Below, piece after piece: positions 53,317-62,881 of a stretch of DNA of 64,000 nt (position 1 is its first letter; the number at the start of each line of letters is the position of its first letter). Below the pieces are notes generated by a model. It had not been told where the DNA came from. It saw only the letters and a program-made list of their open reading frames with translations, and did no database searches. The DNA is taken from positions 749,001 through 813,000 of the forward strand of contig CAJZBQ010000041.1 of assembly GCA_914767885.1 (NCBI GenBank), in the 5' to 3' direction. The position numbers and the translations under genes were made by a program. The stretch comes from Blepharisma stoltei (lineage: Eukaryota > Ciliophora > Heterotrichea > Heterotrichida > Blepharismidae).

Positions 53317-56300
53317 ATGAACCAGCTAGTATCTCCTTTTGAAGTCTATGTAAGAATCAGACCCTTAACAGAAAAAGAAATCAATAACTCCTCTAATGAT
53401 TTAAGCCACTATTTGAAACAAGACCCTTCATCAAGCGAAATCCTATTTAAAGAGCCTGGGACTTCCCAATTCAAGAAATACACATTTAACGGCGTATTCC
53501 CAGAAAATATCACAAATCTTCAAGTCTATACACTTACAGTAAAAAAATTATCTTTATTTTCACTGAATATTCCCTATAAATCATTAATATTTATAAAGTC
53601 AATTTTCCCTATAAAAGAATAGTCCAATTTATAAAAGAAGGCTACAATTCTACTTGTTTTGCATACGGGTGCACAGGTTCTGGAAAAACACATACAATGT
53701 TCGGACATATGAATTCAAAAGACAATGAACCTGGAAATGTAATTCATGCTTTACAAGAATGCTTGGAGCTGATACAAAATAACGAAAATAGCAAGCTAAA
53801 GCTGAGCTATTTAGAAATTTATAATGAAAAAGTTGCTGACTTATTGTCAGCTGGAGATCCAAGAAATTTGATGATAATTGAAGATTTTCAAAAAGGAATC
53901 CAAGTCCCTGGACTAAGCGAATTTGAAATAGTATGCCCATTTCTTAATAGAAATTTCGATTTTTATATGATAAATATAATAGTGTTTATACTTCTATATA
54001 CTATAAACTGGCATAAATTTAAAGGATGCATATAATTTAGTTATAGAAGGAAATCAAAAGCGAGTAAAAGCACCTACCTCTGCTAATGAATTATCTACTA
54101 GGTCTCATGCAATATTACAGTTTACTTTAGAACAAAAAATAAGTTCTGGAGAAGTTTTATCATCAAAATTAAGCTTAATTGATCTTGCAGGGAGCGAAAG
54201 AGGCTCTGCAAGTGAAAATAACAGCCAAAGAATGGTAGAAGGGGCAAATATAAACAGATCTTTGCTTGCATTAGGTAACTGCATTAATATATTGAGTGGA
54301 GAAAAGAAGAGAGCGTGCCATGTGCCTTATAGAGACTCAAAGCTTACAAGGCTTCTTAAAGATTCTTTAGGAGGAAATACAAGGACAATTATGATCGCTT
54401 GTATATCAAAATCATTTACAGCTTATGAAGAAACACTGAACACATTAAGATATGCCCAAAGGGCATCAATGATTACCACAAAGTTGACAAAAACAATGAA
54501 AGATCTTTGTACAGGGGATTATAAAGATATCATCAAAAATCTCAACATTGAGATTGAAAATTTATAATTTCCAAGTTTGAATGCCCAATTGTAAATTATT
54601 ATTATTTTTTAATTAATTAAATTCATCCTAGCAGGCCATAAAAAATCAACTTAAAAATGCCCCAGCCAAAATCTCCTCCACAATTGAACCTGAAGACGAG
54701 TCACTCTATGACTCTCTTCAAAAACAATTGAACGCCAATCTCAAAGAGTATTGGGAGTGTCAAAACGACCTCAAAGAAATCAAATCTGATAAGAAGCAAA
54801 GCAAAGAAAAATTAATGCAGCTTATCAACGAACTCACACAAGAAGACACAGAACTCGACCAATATGACAAAGAAAACATAGAAAAGGAAATTTTAGAAAT
54901 CGGCCAAGAAATCAGAGAATGCAAAGAAAGAAAGACTGAAATCAAGCAAGAAATTATAAATAACCTAAAAAAGAAGCAGTCGTTACAGAAAGAAATGGAC
55001 GCAATAAAAGATGAAAAACAAAGGGAAATTATTAAGCTACAAATTGCTTTAAGAGGGCTAAAAAGAGAAAAAATGGATCTTTATAACGAAAATTTGAGAA
55101 ATAAAGAAAAGGCTGAAGAGTTGTTGGTGGAGAGTGAAAATAAAGACAAAATAATCGCGTCAATGCAGAATGAGATTAATTTCATGAAAAGACAGCTTGT
55201 TGAGCATCTGGCTTCAAAAGAAATACAGTCCAATGTGTCAACGCCAAGCAATAAGCCAATAATAGCTAAAAATTTTGACAGCTCAGATATATAGCTTATA
55301 TCCCTTTATAGATTTCTTTATCGAGCAAAATGTACTGGATTATTGAACGACCAAGAGAGACTCTATTAAAGGAACGGGCTGGATATCTATATCAGGAAGT
55401 GCTAAAAAGTGACATGTCAAAAAATGGTGACAAGTCTGAAAAAAGTTGACAAGTAAACGCGCCAATTTTTAAAATGATTTATTATTAAAATAATTTAAAA
55501 CTTAAGATACTCAATTAGACAGAAGATATAATTACACATTATATATTGGCTTTAAATATTTTTGATTTATATATATATATTTAAATTTAATAATAGCTGT
55601 GAAAATCAAAAACTTGCAACTCAATGTGCATTTTTCCGGCTCGATAGAATTTCTTTATTTTATACTAATTTATATATGAAGACTAGAGCTATAATTTGCA
55701 AAGTGCGTGGCTTGTGTATCTCAATATATAAGAAGTTCTTATCGACTAAGATGAGAAGTATTTAGCAAAAATCAATATGGCTTGTAATGAAAATCAAAAA
55801 CTTGCAACTCAATGTGCATTTTTTCGGCTCGATAGAATTTCTTTATTTTATGCTAATTTATTTATGAAGACTAAAACTATAATTTGCAAAGTGCGTGGCT
55901 TGTGATTCTCAATATATAAGAAGTTCTTATCGACTCATATGAGAAGTACTTACTCCCCCCCCCCCCTCCGTGAGCGAACAAAAAAATTTTGTTCGCTCAC
56001 GGAGGGGGGTTAATTTTTTTTTTTAAAAAAATTTATATATAAATTTTATAAAAAATATTTTTTTCGAAATTTAAAAAAATCCTAATTTGCAAAAATTGGG
56101 AAGCAAATATTAATTTAATTTGCAAAATTTATGTTTTAAAACGCAATTTGTTTAAAATTAAACAGAATTAGCTCTAGATTTCATTATACTAATTATCACT
56201 TATATATCAAAAATTTTTTTCCATAAAAATTTTTTCTATTAAAAAAATTTTTGTTCACTCACGGAGGGTGGGTTTTTGGTCAAAAAATGGCGATTTTTCT

Positions 56301-57407
56301 AATGGTTTTGTTCGCTCACGGAGGGGGGGGGGGGGAGTTAGCAAAAATCAATATGGCTTATAAGTGAAAATAAAAAATTTGCAACTCGATGTGCATTTTT
56401 CCGGCTCGATAGAATTTCTTTATTTTATGCTAAATTATATTGAAGATGAGAACTATAATTTGCAAATTGCGTGGCTTGTGTATCTCAATATATACAAAGT
56501 TCTTATCGACTCATATGAGAAGTATTTAGCACAATTTAAATATGGGCTTATAAGTGAAAATCAAAAACTTGCAACTCAATGTGCATTTTTCCGGCTCGAT
56601 AGAATTTCTTTATTTTGTGCTAATTTATTTATGAAGACTAAAACTATAAAGTTCTTATCGACTCATATGATGTGTACTTAGCCTAATTAAATATTGATTA
56701 AAATTAAAATATCTTAAGTTTTAAATTATTTTAATAATAAATCCATTTTAAAAATTGGCGCGTTTACTTGTCAACTTTTTTCAGACTTGTCACCATTTTT
56801 TGACATGTCACTTTTTAGCACTTCCTGATATAGATATCCAGCCCATTCCTTTAATAGAGTCTCTCTTGGTCGTTCAATAATCCAGTACATTTTGCTCGAT
56901 AAAGAAATCTATAAAGGGGTATGAGCTATATCTGGGATAAGTGAAATTCGTTCATCAACCCCCAGTTTTTCTGACTATAGAGAAGCCCGATTTCAGAAAA
57001 AATATGCTCAAATGATGAATCTTCCAGAAAGAGGCTCTTGTGACCTGTTTTCACGGCCTGATCTCTTAATGAAGTCAAGGTCATCTTCAGCAACTCCAAA
57101 GTCAGAGAATTTTATCCAAGAATTCAAAAGAAAAGAAACCAGAAAGAGCACTGAGGTGAAATGCATTTTAATTTCTAAAGGTCCAGGGACTATTAAACGC
57201 CCTCCTTTGTCTTCAAGAGCTTCAAGCGCTAGTAAAAAAAGAGCAAGCCCTTTTGAAGTAGGGATGAAAGTATCTGCTAGCCATGAAAATCTTGCTGGTA
57301 AAATATCAAAACTGCCTCAGAAAATAATGCTGCCAAATGAAGCTGCTGATCTTGTGAAAAGTATGATTCAAGCGCCAGGGACTTTAGGGAATAAAAATGT
57401 TTGGTAA
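53317..57407 (+). CDS. Kinesin motor protein (kinesin-8-like), with at least four IESs
   Basis: 736 codons after removal of three short IESs and a 1.6-kb element, plus a fifth insertion at the start codon. The motor has VYVRIRPLTE, P-loop GCTGSGKTHT, switch I NELSTRSH, switch II LIDLAGSERGS and YRDSKLTRLLKDSLGGNTRT. LCTGDYKDIIKNLNIEIENLKNQL after the motor recalls kinesin-8. A coiled coil follows at about 430-620, and a basic Ser-rich tail ends in TAA. Each joint lies in conserved or heptad sequence: Q-V-Y-K-R-I-V; F-L-N-N-L-V-I-E-G; I-E-N-L-K-N-Q-L; and S-S-D-I-S-G-I-S. The start is ATG in the right copy of the 13-bp duplication. Confidence 0.9.
53527..53609. other. 83-bp TA-bounded IES in kinesin motor
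   Basis: TA at 53527-53528 and 53610-53611, same codon position. Removal joins L-Q-V-Y to K-R-I-V-Q-F-I-K-E-G-Y-N. In-frame TAG is removed. Confidence 0.85.
53948..54032. other. 85-bp TA-bounded IES in kinesin motor
   Basis: TA at 53948-53949 and 54033-54034. Removal joins I-V-C-P-F-L-N to N-L-V-I-E-G-N-Q-K-R with spacing expected for kinesins. Other TA pairs are conceivable. Confidence 0.75.
54563..54638. other. 76-bp TA-bounded IES after kinesin motor
   Basis: TA at 54563-54564 and 54639-54640. Removal joins I-E-I-E-N-L to K-N-Q-L-K-N-A-P. In-frame TAA codons are removed. Confidence 0.85.
55597..56690 (+). repeat. About 170-bp tandem repeats inside TAGCT element copy 2
   Basis: Four or so units with AAAATCAAAAACTTGCAACTC, CCGGCTCGATAGAATTTC, TTTGCAAAGTGCGTGGCTTG and AAGTTCTTATCGACTCATATG, the reverse complement of the units at 38640-40450. 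One unit is interrupted by the MITE at 55953-56337. Confidence 0.9.
55953..56337 (-). mobile_element. MITE in repeat unit of TAGCT element copy 2
   Basis: A 385-bp full-length copy flanked by TTA (55950-55952, 56338-56340), the hairpin end now on the left. It sits at the same base of the 170-bp unit as the two MITEs in copy 1, seen in reverse. Confidence 0.95.
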
Positions 57408-57524
57408 AATACCAATTATATTAAAAGGTTAATTATTAACTTGCGTTATATAATTATTCAACTAAATCTGTGCTATTTAAATTAGATGGCAGAATCTTGA
57501 TCCTTAAATTAAAACATGCTTATT

Positions 57525-58931
57525 TTATGGGATAGTTGGGTCAATTCCAGCTGGAAAAATAATTTCAGCAAGTGTCTCAGGCTGCTCTACCTTAATCCTA
57601 TCCAAAATATTATTCATCTTCTTCATTCTCTCATCAATTTTCTGTTTCTCTTCATCTTCTTCCTTCAGCTGCCTTTCCAGCTCTGTCACATCTACAGGTG
57701 GCGGCAGCTTTTTTGGCAAATCAAACTCTACCTTATTATCTTTTTCTACCTTTCCTTTCCCCTTTTTCTTTTCACTATTCTTTTTCCCCTTATCTTCCCT
57801 TTCCTTTTCAATTTGCTGCTTATGCCACAACTCTGAATACTGACTTTCCCTTGCTGGGTTCTGGTCATCATTAGCCCACTTAATGCTCAGCATTTCATCA
57901 TAGTCTAGAGCTTGATTTGTCATTGCTTCTTTCGCAATTTCTGCATAGCACCTATGATAATACTTTATAAAAGCAATGCATTTTTGAGGAATAAACGTGA
58001 CATCTTCAACCCTTCCTCATATAGAAAAATGCCTCCATAACATCTCATTTACCTGCTGAATTGGGTCATCTCCAGGTGGTAGCTTGATATCAGACACATA
58101 AAGAGTCCTTGATTCTTTTTGAAAACAGCCGATTCCTTGCATGTCATCTCGGTGATTTGCATGTCTGGTTCTCCCAAAAATGTCTTTAATTGGCTGGATT
58201 TTTTTGCATTCTTCTAAACTCGGCATGTGGTGGAAAAATCGACAGTTTGCCCCTTCACTGCAGCAGCCTCTAATAAAATGCAAGCACAAATAAGCAGTTT
58301 CTGGCTCGTATATGTCAGCCTTGCAGTAGCCAATATCTTTTATAGGGTCACATCGAGTAGATGCAGGCGCTCTTTCTTTGACTCCTCTATCATTAAAGTA
58401 TTTATCATACCAAATATTATATTCGTCATCTCCTTGTTTATAGGCATAATCTTTATTGTAAGATTTTTCTATTTGTTTCCTTGCTGGTCTTTTTAAATAG
58501 TTTTTGCCTTCTAGCCAATCAGAAGGTCTAATTAAATGAGAATATTTAGCATGCTTGTCTTTAGGCTGGAAAAGGTCAAGAAGCTCTACGTTTTCTCCTT
58601 CTGGGCCTGGGGCAGCTTTTGCCCAGATTGGTAGTTCCCATTTTGTTTCTTTTTCGTAAGGGTCATAATAATATGCTTTCTGGTGCTCTTCTGAGTAATA
58701 GGAAAGCCACACCTCTGTCGCAAGAAATATATCTGTAGGGTTATTATAGTGATGAAGCTTTTTATTGAGTTCTAATGGCAAATCATTAGGAAGCAGCAAT
58801 GAGATTTTGTCAAGAGGGATTTGTTTTTGTTCGTGGATCGCTACAACTATGTCGTTGACTGTGGTGTTTCTATCTGTTGGCATTGTGAGCAAAATTTTGC
58901 CATCGCCTTCTTTGACTCTAATTTCAGTCAT
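57525..58931 (-). CDS. CWC2: Cwc2-like pre-mRNA splicing factor with N-terminal Ub-like and WW regions
   Basis: A 468-residue protein. Residues 1-70 look like a ubiquitin-type fold (weak). A WW domain is at about 72-103 (WLSYYSEEHQKAYYYDPYEKETKWELP). The Cwc2/Torus region has RPARKQIEKSYNKDYAYKQGDDEYNIWYDKY, then a CCCH finger CLHFIRGCCSEGANCRFFHH, then an RRM (RTLYVSDI...CIAFIKYYHRCYAEIAKEAM) and IKWANDDQNP. These are hallmarks of Cwc2, which contacts U6 snRNA in the spliceosome core. TGA is Trp in F-S-I-W-G-R. The C-terminus is Lys/Glu-rich. The extra N-terminal part is not what I expect of Cwc2 elsewhere. Confidence 0.88.
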
Positions 58932-58956
58932 ATTTATTTTATAGTAAAATTTTTAA

Positions 58957-60108
58957 TTAAGATGCCAAACTTAGCTGTATATTTGCAGCCCTGTCTATAA
59001 GCCACCTCATTTCTTTAGGAGATGGGATGAAGTTTACAATGATTCTTCCTTTGGTGTTCTTTAAGCTTTCGCAGGCTTGATTATATTTATCAGTCAAATA
59101 TTCATTTATACTATTAGAAGTTATTTAGGTTAATAATATGTAGCATTTTTAGCAGTATTATAAGGCAAAATAAAAACCACTATTACAATAAAAATATTAA
59201 TAGCTATAAGCATGGCATATTACAAAAGATTGAACTTCTTTACTAATTGAAAAGTATTTGTCAGTGTCATTTGTCACTTTCCTTCTTCTCTTTGATTTCT
59301 TTTGAATATCCTTAATGATTTTCCCCACAACTGAATTCCATAGCTTTACAAGCTCTCCATACCTATTTTTTTTAGTTTCTTGGTATTTTTTCCAAGTTGT
59401 CTGTATTAATACAATTTTTTTGAAAAAATCCCCAAAGCAGTTCCTCACCATATAATTCGTTTTACTCGACTTTATGCATAAAATCAGCTGACCATCAGTT
59501 TTTGGTTTTATAAATAATTTCCCTACAAAGCCAGTAAGAAGCAGGATATTCCTTGCCCTAAACTTTTGAGTTGGCATGCCCCTAAACTTTGTTTCTACCC
59601 AGTTTCTATACGCCCTCTGTATTTTCCAAGCAGAAAAATTCCTCATTAATTTTTTCACTTTCATTTCTCGCCTTTTTGCAATGAGATCAGTAATTGTTTG
59701 TATGCTTATGCATAGATCAATCAAGCTGAACCAAAATTTATGGCATTTCAATATGCTGGACTTTTTTTCTAAAATTTGCCTTTCCAGCTCTTCTTTTTCT
59801 TTTCTTGTCATATGTCTATTTATAGAGTCAATCGTTCTCTGCTTTTTATAGACTTCATAATTATGTTTCCTTTCAGTTGCTTCTTCATGCCTCCTGTCTC
59901 TTTTTTCAGTGCTGGACCTTAAGGTGTCTGCTCTAGCTTCATTGTCTACCACATTAAGGTTCAGCTTTACGAAATTTTTATTGTGCCCGGTTTCGTACAT
60001 TTCTCGTTTTCTTTTTTCTTGGTGCATGCTTTTTGATCGAAACATTTTAGCAGCAGGTCTATAGGTCTTAATTTTTAAGAAATTCCTAGCACAACTTTTT
60101 CGAAACAT
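58957..60108 (-). CDS. IQ-motif-like basic protein, split by one IES
   Basis: 351 residues after removing 96 bp at 59122-59217. A basic helical N-terminal half (KRDRRHEEATERKHNYEVYKKQ) is followed by IQ-like calmodulin-binding segments AWKIQRAYRNWVETKFR and LIQTTWKKYQETKKNR. Without IES removal the frame ends in TAA after Y-S-Y. With removal it continues V-I-T-S-N-S-I-N-E-Y-L and ends in a 60-residue domain-like tail (NTKGRIIVNFIPSPKEMRWLIDRA). Start ATG is at 60108, 8 bp from a MITE flank. A cytoskeletal or calmodulin-dependent role is inferred. Confidence 0.72.
59122..59217. other. 96-bp TA-bounded IES
   Basis: TA at 59122-59123 and 59218-59219, both in codon positions 2-3 of ATA. Removal extends the IQ protein by about 60 residues of good coding sequence. 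Confidence 0.75.
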
Positions 60109-60118
60109 TTTCTCTTTA

Positions 60119-60289
60119 CTCCGCCACTTTAAATTGGAGCAAAATATTGGTAAAAAATTACATTTTTTGGTACTTTAACTTAAAAAATTTTTTAATAGAA
60201 AAAAATTTGATATAAATTTTCTTTTAAAAAAGCATTAAATCCTTTAAATTGTAACAGGATTTTTTGTTCCAATTTAAAGGAAGGGGGAG
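60119..60289 (+). mobile_element. Second MITE family (CTCCGCC...CTTTAAATTGGAGC)
   Basis: 171 bp flanked by TTA (60116-60118, 60290-60292). The left end is CTCCGCCACTTTAAATTGGAGC and the right end GTTCCAATTTAAAGGAAGGGGGAG. As in the main MITE family, an extra inner copy (CCTTTAAATTGTAACAGG) lets the right end fold on itself. Confidence 0.85.
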
Positions 60290-60542
60290 TTAAATATTTG
60301 CTCGGCAAAAATCATTGCTTTTGGCCAAATGTTTACTAGAAAAAGTTTCAACAAGCATTACCAAGAATCTGCAAGAGGAAATATCCTGAGGAAAAGGCAT
60401 GAGCCAAATGGCATTTCTTAAGGAAATTTAGTAAAATTTTTGTCCTTGTAAGATATTTGATCGAAATTAAAGATTTTTTATCAGTAGATTTCTTTATATT
60501 TAAAACAGTTCTAGCAAATTCTCCCGAGGAAATAATTCCATA

Positions 60543-62042
60543 CTATCAAAATCTTTGATCAAATAGACTTTTAGCCCTTTTTTCTAATAAAGTGTTTACT
60601 TTATTTAAAAAATCATGCCTAAGCTCAACATCATTTTTAATCTGCTCTAATGATAAAACACTTCGAGATTTCGCAATGTTTCTTATGCTCATGGACCGTC
60701 TTTTTATTGGGGATTCTTTTTGCTGCCCAAATGCCACTCTGATTATATATAATAAATGCCCGATGATGTCGCTCAATGTGCCATCATCGGACAAAACCAG
60801 AAAAGGGCTCTAAACGGGAAATGTGGAGAATCCTCACTTACGTCCCAAAAAGGGCTCTACAAGTAGAATATATTTCCCGTGTGGACCCTTTTCTGGTATT
60901 GCTTGATGGCGCATTGAGCGCCATCATCAGACAACCTGTATATTTAGTATTGATGAGTGCGAAAAGAGACATGTAAATATTTTCACAATTAAATTTCATC
61001 CCTGGCTCTGCAAATTGGAATTCTTCTGTCCTAAATTCTTTTTCACAAAGCTCAGCACATGGCTCAGGCGTTGTTCTTGACACATAAGCAGCAAGTTTTC
61101 CTCTTTGAGTTATTTTGACCCTTAATGGGCATCTTTCTCCTCTTACAGGAACATAAAAAAACTGTGCTTCCCCCGTGTCCAAAATTCCTTCAATAGATTT
61201 TTCATCTGTTAAGCAAATTCTTCTTCCAGAAAACCCTTGATTTGACACAATTTTATCAAGCCTGTCAATGATCCTTATATAATCATTATTTGTTTTTCTA
61301 TGGATTCCTTTAAATATTGACTGTTTCTCAGGCAATCTCTGAGTAGATGCACTGAGATCTTGATAACTACTCCCAGCTCTGAAGTTTTCTCTGTCTGTTA
61401 ATGAGCTGATCTCACCAGGAGCAAGTTCTTTTAAGGCTACCAAATTGATTTTATAAGTGCTATTGCTGGGAGATGATTAGATTACGCCCTTTTTGTCGAC
61501 GTCACCAAAAAATGGTGACGTCAGCGCTCTCGAGGTGACGCACCCAGGTACTTCTTGGGGCAACCCCTATCGGTCAGCCCGTCCGTCCGGAGGGGGAGAC
61601 GGTAGGTGTTCTGAAGCCTCCTCCTGTCCTCCATTACTACCTTCGTTGTCAGGAGTGTGGTGTTGCCTTTGCGACTCTGGTCTTCTTGTCATAGGTTGAG
61701 GTAAAAAACCCTGCCATGGTGTCCTGGCCAGGGAGAAAAAACCTACCCCGGACACAAATTCTCCAGGCCCCATCCCTCTTAGACCCACAAAGCCCGAGGC
61801 AGTGGGAGAAGGACGGGTCAGAGTAGTCACCATTTTATTTTTATGCTGGGAGATGAAGATTTCGTGTTTTTCTTGTCAATAGGAGTTGAGTGGATGTAGC
61901 GTCATGATAACTGCTTTCGAAGCTCAGTGTTAAATAGTCGTGAGGAGAATGATGCAGTAGTTTGAGGCCTGGATGATTCTTTCCCGCAGTCTGGAGTAGT
62001 GCTCCTGCATAAACGAGATTCTATGTCTGAATATTTATTCAT
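60543..62042 (-). CDS. Hypothetical protein, 308 aa, split by two IESs
   Basis: Start ATG is at 62042 (MNKYSDIESRLCRSTTPDCG). The frame is rebuilt by removing a 380-bp unit (insert 61477-61843 plus one repeat) and 193 bp at about 60750-60942. The N-terminal 100 residues are Ser/Thr/Lys-rich; the middle has a beta-rich region (AQFFYVPVRGERCPLRVKITQRGKLAAYVSRTTPEPCAELCE). A Lys/Arg-rich helical C-terminus follows, reaching D-Q-R-F-W and TAG. TGA is Trp in Q-L-S-W-R. The last codons overlap a sequence resembling the hairpin element at 50128. No family recognised. Confidence 0.7.
60750..60942. other. 193-bp TA-bounded IES with GC-rich palindromes
   Basis: TA copies at 60748-60749 and 60941-60942. 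It contains two palindromic blocks (GCCCGATGATGTCGCTCAATG...CATCATCGG and GATGGCGCATTGAGCGCCATC), and CCAGAAAAGGG is repeated inverted as CCCTTTTCTGG. The core is related to the hairpin at 19775. Removal joins N-T-K-Y to I-I-R-V-A-F-G. Confidence 0.75.
61477..61843 (-). mobile_element. GC-rich retroposon-like insertion, 13-bp duplication without TA
   Basis: 367 bp between perfect TGCTGGGAGATGA repeats (61464-61476, 61844-61856). The right end CACCATTTTATTTTTA is the shared head on the minus strand. A palindrome GACGTCACC...GGTGACGTC lies at 61499-61523. A Pro/Arg-rich open frame (61833 to 61567, minus) begins at the head ATG; coding status unknown. Removing it keeps S-S-P-S-N-S-T-Y in frame. 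Confidence 0.83.
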
Positions 62043-62281
62043 TAATTCTTATTTCAAATTATTCTACCTTGCTTGATTTTAGAAGTTTAATTTAAAAAAT
62101 ATTTTATTTTTTTGTGAAATAAATAAGCATATTCAATTTTATAAAAACAATATACTGTCATTTTACGTTTATTAAGGATAATTAATAGCCTTTAAGATTT
62201 CAGACGATTTTTAACTGAGAAAAGCTGCTAATTTTTACTTTTTAGGCTAGCTATATCGTTAGATCACATTTAGTTTCGTGT

Positions 62282-62644
62282 ATGGCTATAAATATGGTAA
62301 AGAAGCTTGATCGTCTTTATAGCAGAGCTGTATTTCTCGGGTTCAGAAGAGGAATTACTCTCCAAAACGAAAACCAAGCTCTCCTAAGAATTGAAGGTGT
62401 TAAGACCAAAGAAGACGCAAAATGGTACATCGGAAAGAGAGCTGCTTACGTTTACAGAGCTCATAAAGCCCAAACCAAGAAGAACAAGCTCACCAAGTAT
62501 AGAAGCATCCAAGGAAAAGTTATTGCTGTTCACGGAACTAATGGTGTGGTCAGAGCCAAGTTTGCCCATAATCTTCCACCTCAAGCTATTGGAAAATTGG
62601 TCAGAGTAATGCTTTACCCTAACAGACCAGCTATTACTCATTAA
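62282..62644 (+). CDS. RPL35A: Ribosomal protein eL33 (L35Ae)
   Basis: A 120-residue large-subunit ribosomal protein. Family landmarks occur in order: RLYSRAVFLGFRRG, QNENQALLRIEGVKTKEDAKWYIGKRAAYVYRAHK, QGKVIAVHGTNGVVRAKFAHNLPPQAIGKLVRVMLYP. The length matches the family. Uninterrupted, ATG 62282 (or MVKKLDRLY four codons in) to TAA. Codon use is the most GC-rich of the window's genes, as expected of a highly expressed gene. Confidence 0.95.
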   Translation: MAINMVKKLDRLYSRAVFLGFRRGITLQNENQALLRIEGVKTKEDAKWYIGKRAAYVYRAHKAQTKKNKLTKYRSIQGKVIAVHGTNGVVRAKFAHNLPPQAIGKLVRVMLYPNRPAITH

Positions 62645-62881
62645 CTAATCACATTTTAGGAATTTTTTATTTATTGTTTTACTTGAATATATAGTTAATT
62701 ATATGCAGCATAAGCTATTTGTGTTGAAAGAATAATTTAAGAATATTTCTGAAGATTGACTTCTTTAGGAAAAGATAGGATTTTTGCAAATTTCTCTCAT
62801 AAATTAAGATAGCGCAGATGGCTTAACTTGAAGAAGCATTTTTAATTATAAATATATCATTATTTAGAATTAAAAAACTCA

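Larger units (their letters stand above)
55292..56928. mobile_element. TAGCT-family long-TIR element, copy 2, in kinesin gene
   Basis: 1637 bp, with TA at 55290-55291 and 56929-56930. TIRs of about 218 bp (55292 to about 55509, and about 56710-56928) are nearly identical to those of the 38387 element. The interior has about 170-bp repeat units in the opposite orientation to copy 1 and one MITE. Excision gives S-S-D-I-S-G-I-S-E-I-R in frame. Confidence 0.93.

Noticed and set aside
61567-61833. Pro/Arg-rich 88-codon frame as a host gene
   Set aside because: It lies entirely inside a GC-rich insert with target duplications that interrupts another gene. It could be a leftover element ORF but is not supported as a gene.
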